Positions 9,446 to 16,971 of a stretch of 33,524 bases of DNA are shown here, in pieces (within the stretch, counting starts at the first letter, position 1; every line of letters begins with the position of its first letter). The notes under the pieces were generated by a model that ran no database searches, was not told the origin of the DNA, and saw only the letters and a program-made list of their open reading frames with translations. Source of the stretch: Candidatus Zipacnadia bacterium (lineage in GTDB: Bacteria; Armatimonadota; Zipacnadia; Zipacnadales; UBA5352); NCBI GenBank assembly GCA_029821635.1, contig JALGSW010000038.1:1-33524 (forward strand), written 5' to 3'. The position numbers and the translations under genes were made by a program.

Positions 9446-10579
9446 ATGGCACGCGAAGTGCGGCTTGGCGTTACGGCTCAAGACGATCCCACTCGACCAA
9501 TCCCCGTGGAGCTGTTCACCCGGACGTTGAACGCCCTGCGTGCGGCCACGTGCCACGCAGGGGAGATGCTCGTGGGCGCGGATGAGCGAGACCGGGGACG
9601 TTTTGGGGGGCAGGTCGCGGAACAGTGTCAATTGCTCATTACTGAGCTCCGCGCCAGTAGTGCTCTGGCTATAGTCTCCTTACCGGAGCAGGAACAACCA
9701 CGCCTGCTTGGGCCCGATGAACACGGTGAGGAGCTTGAGGAGCTCGGCGAACGCGCGTTGGGCCTGGTGCTGGACATATCTGAAGCACTGGTTTCTGAGG
9801 GAGTAGACGATCAGGGCATCATTCGTCTTCTGCCTCAATGGGCAACAGAGCGTCAGAAAGCGCGCTTCTTCAACGACATGGCCGAAATGAGTCCCACTGA
9901 GGCCGAGAATGCGCGGGTCTCGGTGAGTTCCGCGGTACAGGGGGCACCATCTTACGATCTAACCCCCGATGAGCGTAGATTGGCGCAGTCATTAGCGAAC
10001 CCAACACGCGACCGGGGCATAGAGACGCAAGAGCGAACGATAATCGGCCAACTGGTGGAGCTGCGCGTCAAGACGGAGATTCATTTCTGCGTCGAACATG
10101 GCGATGAAGAGTTCGTGTGTCCGTATGACGAGGAGTTCTTCGATGTGCTTCGGGAGAACCTCGGAAACACTGTGTCTCTTCGAGGCCTCTTTAGGGTGCG
10201 GCCGCGAGAGAACGAAGATGACCAGGCCCTGGATCTGCTTGAGCTCATCGACGTGAGGCCCATTGACATGAGCCCGCTGGTGCTGCAGACGATTGAGTGG
10301 GGCGAACGACAGGTGTCTTTCACACAGCCTATCCGTGTGCCTGTGAGCATAGAGTACGACACGGTGCTGCTCGCGTGTGAGGACCTGCGGATTTTCGCAC
10401 ACGGGGATTCTGTCCAGGAAGCGGCAGCTGACTTCGCTGAACAGGTCCTGTGGGTCTGGGACACGTATGGACGGCGAAGCGACCAGGAACTTAGCCCGGA
10501 CGCGCAAGCCTTCAAGCTAAGGGTCCGTAGGATACTGACTGAGGGGGAACCTGCGAGTGGCCACCAGGAAGCCCAGTGA
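9446..10579 (+). CDS. Uncharacterised protein with a HicB-like C-terminal region; probable partner of the downstream HicA-like protein
   Basis: Start reset from 9371 to ATG 9446 (SD GGGGGAGGAG just upstream; the 9371 start lies inside the promoter). C-terminus VPVSIEYDTVLLACEDLRIFAHGDSVQEAAADFAEQVLWVWDTY resembles the HicB partial-RNase-H-fold pattern; N-terminal about 280 aa unrecognised. Confidence 0.6.
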   Translation: MAREVRLGVTAQDDPTRPIPVELFTRTLNALRAATCHAGEMLVGADERDRGRFGGQVAEQCQLLITELRASSALAIVSLPEQEQPRLLGPDEHGEELEELGERALGLVLDISEALVSEGVDDQGIIRLLPQWATERQKARFFNDMAEMSPTEAENARVSVSSAVQGAPSYDLTPDERRLAQSLANPTRDRGIETQERTIIGQLVELRVKTEIHFCVEHGDEEFVCPYDEEFFDVLRENLGNTVSLRGLFRVRPRENEDDQALDLLELIDVRPIDMSPLVLQTIEWGERQVSFTQPIRVPVSIEYDTVLLACEDLRIFAHGDSVQEAAADFAEQVLWVWDTYGRRSDQELSPDAQAFKLRVRRILTEGEPASGHQEAQ

Positions 10580-10847
10580 GATTCGCGCAGGTCTGAAGCG
10601 GAAGGGATTCAGGGAGGAACCGGGCGCGAGGCACTTCAAGCTGGTACTGCAGCGCGATGGGAAGGATACGCACATCTTCACCATCGTCAGCCACGGTCAC
10701 AACGAGTACGGCGATGGACTGCTCGGCCTCATGTCACGTCAGCAGCTTCGATTGTCGAAGGCTGACCTCCTGCGCCTCATCGACTGTTCGATGTCCGAGG
10801 CAGACTACGTCGCTCACCTGGCAGAGATCGGCGTACTTCACGGCTGA
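10557..10847 (+). CDS. HicA/YcfA-like small toxin candidate
   Basis: 96 aa, GTG start overlapping the upstream ORF by 23 nt; MATRKPSEIRAGLKRKGFREEPGARHFKLVLQRDG...SHGHNEYGDGLLGLMSRQQLRLSKADLLRLIDCSMSEADYVAHL. The 'KGF...H' N-terminus is HicA-like. Confidence 0.55.
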   Translation: MATRKPSEIRAGLKRKGFREEPGARHFKLVLQRDGKDTHIFTIVSHGHNEYGDGLLGLMSRQQLRLSKADLLRLIDCSMSEADYVAHLAEIGVLHG

Positions 10848-10891
10848 GTCCTACCTGCCCCGTGCCCCGCTGAATTCGCCACCGAGTCATC

Positions 10892-10920
10892 TTGACTCCC
10901 CCACAGTCCCCTGATATGAT
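10892..10920 (+). promoter_or_regulatory. Sigma70-type promoter
   Basis: TTGACT-N17-TATGAT, upstream of the 56-aa ORF and tRNA-Met. Confidence 0.75.
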
Positions 10921-10947
10921 ACTTGTCCCGATGGAGGGATAACATCT

Positions 10948-11118
10948 ATGATGAAGATCGACTACAGCAAACTCAGGCAACTGGATACCGAGCCGCTTCT
11001 CGAGTTCGAGCAGCAGATCGACGAGAAGATACAGCGCGAGCTCGAAGCCAAGAAGCGCGGCGACGACAAGGACAAAAAGAAGAAGAAGAAGAAGGGCCGC
11101 CAGCAGTCAGACGACTGA
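10948..11118 (+). CDS. Small Lys-rich hypothetical protein (56 aa), not in the supplied ORF track
   Basis: MMKIDYSKLRQLDTEPLLEFEQQIDEKIQRELEAKKRGDDKDKKKKKKKGRQQSDD; SD GGAGGGA (10933-10939) 8 nt upstream, preceded by a consensus-like promoter. Confidence 0.7.
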   Translation: MMKIDYSKLRQLDTEPLLEFEQQIDEKIQRELEAKKRGDDKDKKKKKKKGRQQSDD

Positions 11119-11130
11119 ACGAATTTGGGT

Positions 11131-11207
11131 GGCGGGGTAGCTCAGAGGTCTAGAGCACGCGGTTCATACCCGCGTTGTCGGGGGTTCAAATCCCCCCCCC
11201 GCTACCA
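11131..11207 (+). tRNA. tRNA-Met (CAT anticodon), elongator-type
   Basis: Full cloverleaf: acceptor GGCGGGG/CCCCGCT, anticodon stem CGCGG-TTCATAC-CCGCG, T-arm GGGGG-TTCAAAT-CCCCC, encoded CCA. Lacks the initiator GGG/CCC anticodon stem and the 1-72 mismatch. tRNA-Ile2 (CAT) not fully excluded. Confidence 0.93.
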
Positions 11208-11225
11208 CCTACACACAGAACTGCG

Positions 11226-11256
11226 CGCGTCCGGCAGCCCTTGCGGCCCGGACGCG
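11226..11256 (+). terminator. Hairpin downstream of tRNA-Met (candidate terminator)
   Basis: CGCGTCCGG...CCGGACGCG perfect 9-bp stem followed by TCTT. Confidence 0.45.
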
Positions 11257-11503
11257 TCTTCGTGCTGGCGACGGGCAAGCACCCGCCGCTTTTGCGTATG
11301 TACGACCGCCTCCCCGCAGCGCCTCGATCTCCGAGCGCCGCGGCCTCGGGCAGGATTCGGGGCGGTCCACGGTCAATAACGGCGGGAGGTCGGCGATCGA
11401 CGGCACCCCACCGGCCTCAATATCTGCTGCGTAGCGCCGATCAGTGCTTCACCACCGTCCGGGCCGTCCCTGGCCTGCGGGCCCGTCGAACGGAGAGATC
11501 GCG

Positions 11504-11980
11504 ATGCGTTTCGAAGACGATGACGTCCGATGGCTGCTTGATGCACTCGACGAGCACGGGCTACAGGAGATTGAGGTCAAGGAGGGCGACCTGCGCGTAC
11601 GCGTTTCCGCCGCAGGCCCCGTCGTGATGCAGCCGCAGGCGTTCATGACGGCCGCCGGGGCAACTACGCTGCCGGTCGCGCCCGCGCAATCGCAGGCGGC
11701 GGCTCCGCCGAAGCCCGCGGTCCCCTCGGGCGTGCCGGTGCTCTCGCCGATGGCCGGTATCTTCTACCGCCAGCCCTCCCCCGAAGAGGACTCGTTCTGC
11801 GAAGAGGGTGATCGCGTCGAGGCGGGCACGGTCGTCGGCCTCATCGAGGTCATGAAGCTGTTCAACGAGATCACCGCCCCGGTCAGCGGGGTCGTCAGCA
11901 AGTTCGCCGTCGAGAATCAGGAACGCATTGAGGCGGACCAGCCACTGCTGTACATCACGCCCGCCTCGCGGAAAGAGTAG
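11504..11980 (+). CDS. accB: Acetyl-CoA carboxylase biotin carboxyl carrier protein
   Basis: ATG at 11504 with SD GGAGAG; biotinylation motif IEVMKLFNEI, VLSPMAGIFYRQPSPEEDSF, Pro/Ala-rich linker. Confidence 0.92.
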   Translation: MRFEDDDVRWLLDALDEHGLQEIEVKEGDLRVRVSAAGPVVMQPQAFMTAAGATTLPVAPAQSQAAAPPKPAVPSGVPVLSPMAGIFYRQPSPEEDSFCEEGDRVEAGTVVGLIEVMKLFNEITAPVSGVVSKFAVENQERIEADQPLLYITPASRKE

Positions 11981-11990
11981 GCGAGTAGCC

Positions 11991-13283
11991 ATGCCCCGCG
12001 AAGAGGTCCGCGTCGGCATCCTCGGCTTCGGCATCGTGGGCGGCGGCACATACGAGGTGCTGCGCCGCAACGCCGACTCGATTGCCCGGCGCGTCGGTGT
12101 GCCCGTGCGCGTCGCCCGCATCGCCGACATCGACTGGAGCCGCGAGCGCGACATGGATGTGCCCGAAGAACTGCGCAGCACCGACGCCGCCGAGGTCTAC
12201 GCGGCCGATGACATCGACATCGTCGTCGAGACGATCGGCGGCGTAGAGCCCGCGACGAAGTTCGTCCTCGCCGCCATCGCCAACGGCAAGAGCGTCGTCA
12301 CCTCCAACAAGGAGATGATGGCCAAGCGCGGCGCGGAGATCCTCGACGCCGCCGCGGAGGCCGGCGTTGACGTGGAGTTCGAGGGCGCGGTCGGCGGCAC
12401 GATCCCAATCATCCGCGCGCTCAAGGAGAGCCTCGAAGCCAACCGCATCGAGGAGGTCACGGGGATCCTCAACGGGACCACCAACTACATCCTCACGCGC
12501 ATGACCGACGAGGGCTCCGACTACGCCGAGGTCCTCGCCGACGCCCAGGCGCTCGGCTACGCCGAGGCCGACCCGACCAATGACGTCGAGGGCATCGACG
12601 CGAAGTACAAGATCGCCATCCTCGCCGCGATCGCCTTCGGCCACCGCATCAGCTACGACGATATCTTCAGCGAGGGCATCACGAAGATCACCGCCGCGGA
12701 CATCGACTACGCGACCGAGATGGGCTACGCGATCAAGCTGCTCGCGACCGCCCGGCGGACCGGCGAGCAGCTCGACGTGCGCGTCCACCCGGCGCTGGTC
12801 CCGAAGCAGCACCCGCTCGCGCAGGTCAACGGCGTCTTCAACGCCGTCTGGGTGGTCGGCGACGCCTGCGACGAGGTCATGCTCTACGGCCGCGGTGCGG
12901 GCGCTCTCCCGACCGGCTCGGCGGTGGCGGGCGACGTGCTCGACTGCGCCCGCAACATCCTCTCCGGCACCCGCAGCCGCGTCCCGTGCACCTGCGAGGG
13001 CGCGGCGCTACTCATGCCGATGGAGGACGTCGCGACCCGCAACTACGTGCGCATGCGCGTCAAGGACCGGCCCGGCGTGATGGGCTCAATCGCCACGATC
13101 TTCGGCCAGGAAAGCGTCTCCATCGAGTCCGTGGTCCAGCGCGGCGGCTCTGAGAACGGCCTCGCCGAGATCGTCTGGATCATGCACGAGGGCCCCGAGC
13201 GCGAGCTGCACTCGGCCCTGCGCGCAATCTGCGAGCTCGGCATCGTAGACGAAGTCTGCAGCGTCCTGCGGGTGATCGGCTGA
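11991..13283 (+). CDS. hom: Homoserine dehydrogenase with C-terminal ACT domain
   Basis: VGILGFGIVGGGTYEVL, TSNKEMMAKRG, GILNGTTNYILTRM; ACT-like MRVKDRPGVMGSIATIFGQESVSIESVVQ. Confidence 0.95.
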   Translation: MPREEVRVGILGFGIVGGGTYEVLRRNADSIARRVGVPVRVARIADIDWSRERDMDVPEELRSTDAAEVYAADDIDIVVETIGGVEPATKFVLAAIANGKSVVTSNKEMMAKRGAEILDAAAEAGVDVEFEGAVGGTIPIIRALKESLEANRIEEVTGILNGTTNYILTRMTDEGSDYAEVLADAQALGYAEADPTNDVEGIDAKYKIAILAAIAFGHRISYDDIFSEGITKITAADIDYATEMGYAIKLLATARRTGEQLDVRVHPALVPKQHPLAQVNGVFNAVWVVGDACDEVMLYGRGAGALPTGSAVAGDVLDCARNILSGTRSRVPCTCEGAALLMPMEDVATRNYVRMRVKDRPGVMGSIATIFGQESVSIESVVQRGGSENGLAEIVWIMHEGPERELHSALRAICELGIVDEVCSVLRVIG

Positions 13284-14365
13284 TGGCGACTTCTCCGAGG
13301 GCGACGGCATGGCCCGGCGTGATCGAACACTACGCACAGTGGCTGCCCGTCACCGACGCCACCCCGCGCGTCACGCTGCTTGAGGGCAATACACCGCTGA
13401 TCCGCAGCGAGGCGCTGGGCAAGCGCCTCGGCAGCGGGGTGACGCTCTACTTCAAGTACGAGGGCCTCAACCCCACCTGCTCGTTCAAGGACCGCGGGAT
13501 GACGATGGCGCTCTCGAAGGCCGCCGAGGAGGGCGCGAAGATCACGATCTGCGCCTCGACCGGCAACACCTCCGCGGCCGCGGCGGCATACTCCACGCGC
13601 GCGGGCATCCGGTCGGTCGTGCTGCTGCCCGACGGCTACGTCGCGCTGGGCAAGCTCGCCCAGGCGCTGGCCTACGGCGCTCGCACGCTCGCGATCGACG
13701 GCGACTTTGACGACTGCCTCGAGCTCGTCAAGGCGATCTCCGATCGCTACCCGGTGGCGCTGGTGAACTCGCTCAACCCCTACCGGCTGCAGGGCCAGAA
13801 GACCGCGGCGTTCGAGATCTGCGACTGGCTCGGCGCACCGCCCGACTACCACGCGCTGCCGGTGGGCAACGCAGGCAACATCACGTCCTACTGGATGGGC
13901 TACTCCGAGTACCACGAGGCCGGCGTGACCGACAGCCGCCCGGCGATGCTCGGCTTCCAGGCCGCAGGGGCGTGCCCGATCGTCACCGGCGAAGTCTGCA
14001 GCAAGCCCGAGACGGTCGCGACCGCGATCCGCATCGGCAACCCGGCGCGCTGGCAGGAGGCGTCGGCGGCGCTCAGCGAATCCGGAGGACGCATCGAGGC
14101 CGTCACGGACGAGGAGATCCTCGAGGCCTACCGCGAGCTTTCCGGCGAGGAGGGCGTGTTCTGCGAGCCCGCCTCGGCGGCATCGTGGGCAGGGCTCAAG
14201 AAGCTCGCCGCCGGAGGGTTCTTCGAGGGCAAAACCTGCACGATCGCGGCGACGCTCACCGGGCATGGCCTGAAGGACCCGGACATGGCCGTGAAGATGG
14301 CGCAGGAGCCCGACAAGGCCCCGAACGACCTCGACACGGTCGTGGAGATACTGGGGCTGGGGTAG
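13283..14365 (+). CDS. thrC: Threonine synthase
   Basis: TGATG overlap with hom; LEGNTPLIRSEALGKRLG, PTCSFKDRGMTMALSKA (PLP Lys), CASTGNTSAAAAAYSTRAG. Confidence 0.95.
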   Translation: MATSPRATAWPGVIEHYAQWLPVTDATPRVTLLEGNTPLIRSEALGKRLGSGVTLYFKYEGLNPTCSFKDRGMTMALSKAAEEGAKITICASTGNTSAAAAAYSTRAGIRSVVLLPDGYVALGKLAQALAYGARTLAIDGDFDDCLELVKAISDRYPVALVNSLNPYRLQGQKTAAFEICDWLGAPPDYHALPVGNAGNITSYWMGYSEYHEAGVTDSRPAMLGFQAAGACPIVTGEVCSKPETVATAIRIGNPARWQEASAALSESGGRIEAVTDEEILEAYRELSGEEGVFCEPASAASWAGLKKLAAGGFFEGKTCTIAATLTGHGLKDPDMAVKMAQEPDKAPNDLDTVVEILGLG

Positions 14366-14409
14366 CGTTCAGCGGCATTGAGAGACGTCTCATCCGGTGT
14401 CGTTCGTGG

Positions 14410-14476
14410 GGCAGGCATTCCTGCCTGCCAGCCGTTGCGGCAACGACCATCAGCGCACGGGCGGGGGTGCCCGTGC
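14410..14476. repeat. Multi-hairpin intergenic element (likely dispersed repeat)
   Basis: Three consecutive inverted repeats: GGCAGGCA-TTCC-TGCCTGCC (14410..14429), CGTTG-CGG-CAACG (14433..14445), GCACGGGC-GGGGGT-GCCCGTGC (14455..14476). Confidence 0.6.
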
Positions 14477-14509
14477 CACACATAGAGCTCGCAAGGGAGG
14501 CTGGGCCTC

Positions 14510-15412
14510 ATGGAGAGCGGACCCTCGAAGGTTGTCATCAGCACCGACCTGCCGGGCGCGATCTCCCGCAGGCAGGGGAAGGTACGCGACGTCTACGAGT
14601 ACGAGGACGGAGTGCTGCTGGTCGCCAGCGACCGCATCTCCGCCTTCGATGTGGTCATGCCCACCGGCATCCCGGACAAGGGCAAAGTCCTCACCCAGGT
14701 GTCTGCGTTCTGGTTCGAGAAGACCAAGCACATCGTCCCGAACCACCTCATCTCCACGGACGTGGCCGATTTCCCCGAGGCCGTCCAGCCCTACGCGGAC
14801 ATCCTCGAGGGGCGCTCCATGTGGTGCCACAAGGCCGAAGTGGTTCCGGTCGAGTGTGTCGTGCGCGGCTACCTCGCCGGCAGCGCCTGGAAGGCCTACC
14901 AGCGAGGCGAGACCTTCTGCGGCTACGACTTCCCCGACGGCCTGCGCGAGGCGGCACAACTCGACGAGCCGCTCTTCACGCCCACCACCAAGGCCGAATC
15001 GGGCCACGATGAGCCGATCACGGTGGAGCAGTGCGTGGAGCTGTGCTGTCACAAGGACGCCATGGCGATGCAGTCACACTCCATCCAGCTCTACAAGTAC
15101 GCCTGGGAGCACGCGAGCGCGAACGGTCTGCTGCTCGCCGACACCAAGTTCGAGTTCGGGCTGATCGACGGCGAGCTCACGCTGATCGACGAGATGCTCA
15201 CGCCCGACTCGTCGCGCTACTGGTCCGCGAACCAGTGGGCTCCGGGCCACCAGCCGCAGGGCTTCGACAAGCAGTACCTCCGCGACTGGCTCGAGGAGCT
15301 CGACGACTGGGACAAGACCCCGCCGGGGCCGGAGCTGCCCGGACACGTTGTCGCCAAGACCCGCGCGCTCTACCTTGAGTTGATGGAGCGGCTGACCGGA
15401 CGCACACCATAG
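14510..15412 (+). CDS. purC: Phosphoribosylaminoimidazole-succinocarboxamide synthase
   Basis: GKVRDVYEYEDGVLLVASDRISAFDVVMPTGIPDKGKVLTQVSAFWF; VECVVRGYLAGSAWKAY; LIDEMLTPDSSRYW; SD GGGAGG 9 nt upstream. Confidence 0.96.
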   Translation: MESGPSKVVISTDLPGAISRRQGKVRDVYEYEDGVLLVASDRISAFDVVMPTGIPDKGKVLTQVSAFWFEKTKHIVPNHLISTDVADFPEAVQPYADILEGRSMWCHKAEVVPVECVVRGYLAGSAWKAYQRGETFCGYDFPDGLREAAQLDEPLFTPTTKAESGHDEPITVEQCVELCCHKDAMAMQSHSIQLYKYAWEHASANGLLLADTKFEFGLIDGELTLIDEMLTPDSSRYWSANQWAPGHQPQGFDKQYLRDWLEELDDWDKTPPGPELPGHVVAKTRALYLELMERLTGRTP

Positions 15413-15432
15413 CGACCGGCCGGGGTGGCACC

Positions 15433-15469
15433 TGAGGTCCCTGGAGGGACCTCACCGCGCTCCGCGCGG
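15433..15469 (+). terminator. Two adjacent hairpins after purC (candidate terminator)
   Basis: TGAGGTCCC-TGGA-GGGACCTCA followed at once by CCGCGC-TCC-GCGCGG; no T-tract. Confidence 0.45.
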
Positions 15470-15546
15470 CGGCCGCTCCAACGGCAGACGCCGCCGGGTC
15501 GAGGGCTGCTGCAGGGGCCGATCGTTCTGCCGCAGGAGTGTAACGT

Positions 15547-16971
15547 GTGATCGAGGACCGCGACCCGCTGCACCAGCGCGTGCGCGAAGCCATCGAGCGC
15601 TACGAACTGCTCGAGGGCGCTCGGAGCGTGCTCGTCGGCGTGTCGGGCGGTCAGGACTCGGTGGCGCTGCTGCACAGTCTCGCGCAGTTGCGGCCGGATC
15701 TGCGCCTGGGCGCGGTGCATGTGCATCACGGCATGCGCGGTGAGCGTGCCGACGGCGACGCGGCCTGCGTGCGCGGGCTGTGTGAGGCCCTGAGAACGGA
15801 GTGCTTCGTCAGCCGCAGAGACGTGCCCGCCGAGAGCGCCGAAAGTGGCCTGAACGCCGAACAAGCGGGCCGCCTCGCGCGTTATGAGGAATACGAGCGC
15901 GTGACTCGCGAGCAGGGCTTCGACCGGATCGCGACCGGGCATACCCGGACGGATCGAGCCGAGACGATGCTACTGAACCTCTTTCGGGGCGCGGGGCTGC
16001 GGGGCCTGAGTTCGATCCCCCCGCGGCGCGGGCAGATCATCCGCCCCCTGATCCTCGCCACCCGCGACGAGACGGCGCAGTACTGCCGGCGTCACGAGCT
16101 GCCGATCTGCACCGATGAGAGCAACCTCGACCCCGAGTACGCGCGGCGGAACCTGATCCGGCTGCACCTGATGCCAATCATTGAGGAGCACTTCCCCGGC
16201 GCTGAGAGCGCACTCACGCGGGCCTGCGAAGCGATCGACGAGGAGCTTGCCTGGACGGAGCCGATGCTGCGCCGCGCACTCTCCGACGCGACGATCGAGG
16301 GCGGCGGGGCCGAGCGCCTGACGCTGGACGCGGAGGCGCTGGCGTCCGAGGACGACGGCGCGCTGCACCGGCTGCTGCTGATGGCGCTGGAGGACGTGCG
16401 CGGGCACCTCGAAGGACTCTCCCGCGAGCACATCGAGCGCGTGGCCGATCTGGCCCGCTCGGGCGCCACCGGATCGGTGGTGGAGTTGCCGGGGAACTTG
16501 CGCGCGCGCAGGGAGTACGCTACGCTGAAGATTGAGCCCGACGCGCCCAACACGCGGTTCGCCGCGGAACGGGCGGAGCTGAGCGTGCCGGGCGGGGCGA
16601 CGCTGCCTCGCAGAGGCGTGACGGTGACCGCCGATCGGGCGCAGCCGCCCGAGGACTTCGCGGCCGACGACGCGCTGACGGCATACGTAGGCGCGGAGGC
16701 GGCCGAGCGAGGGCTGGTGCTGCGCAGTCACGAGCCGGGCGAGCGCTTCGTGCCGCTCGGGATGACAGGAAGCCGCAAGTTGCAGGATTACTTTGTCGAT
16801 GAGAAGGTTCCGCGGCACATGCGCGACCGGACGCCGGTCGTGACCGACGCCGACGGCCGGGTTGTGTGGCTTGTGGGCCACCGGCTGGCGGAGCCGGGAC
16901 GTGCGGAGGCCGGGCGCGCTGCGGTCCGGCTGACGGCACGGTTCCAGCCGCGGGACGAGGAGGACGCTTGA
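15547..16971 (+). CDS. tilS: tRNA(Ile)-lysidine synthase
   Basis: PP-loop SVLVGVSGGQDSVALLHSL; VHVHHGMRGERADGDA; TGHTRTDRAETMLLNLFRGAGLRGL; IRPLI; GTG start; next to ftsH, a common arrangement. Confidence 0.93.
   Translation: MIEDRDPLHQRVREAIERYELLEGARSVLVGVSGGQDSVALLHSLAQLRPDLRLGAVHVHHGMRGERADGDAACVRGLCEALRTECFVSRRDVPAESAESGLNAEQAGRLARYEEYERVTREQGFDRIATGHTRTDRAETMLLNLFRGAGLRGLSSIPPRRGQIIRPLILATRDETAQYCRRHELPICTDESNLDPEYARRNLIRLHLMPIIEEHFPGAESALTRACEAIDEELAWTEPMLRRALSDATIEGGGAERLTLDAEALASEDDGALHRLLLMALEDVRGHLEGLSREHIERVADLARSGATGSVVELPGNLRARREYATLKIEPDAPNTRFAAERAELSVPGGATLPRRGVTVTADRAQPPEDFAADDALTAYVGAEAAERGLVLRSHEPGERFVPLGMTGSRKLQDYFVDEKVPRHMRDRTPVVTDADGRVVWLVGHRLAEPGRAEAGRAAVRLTARFQPRDEEDA

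Noticed and set aside
10923-11153. 76-aa plus-strand ORF in the supplied track
   Set aside because: Out of frame with the SD-preceded 56-aa ORF and runs into the tRNA; R/E-rich shadow frame.
15422-15469. GGGTGGCACC upstream of tilS as a T-box-like motif
   Set aside because: GGTGGCACC is a short palindrome, no stem I space exists after the purC stop, and tilS is not a typical T-box target.
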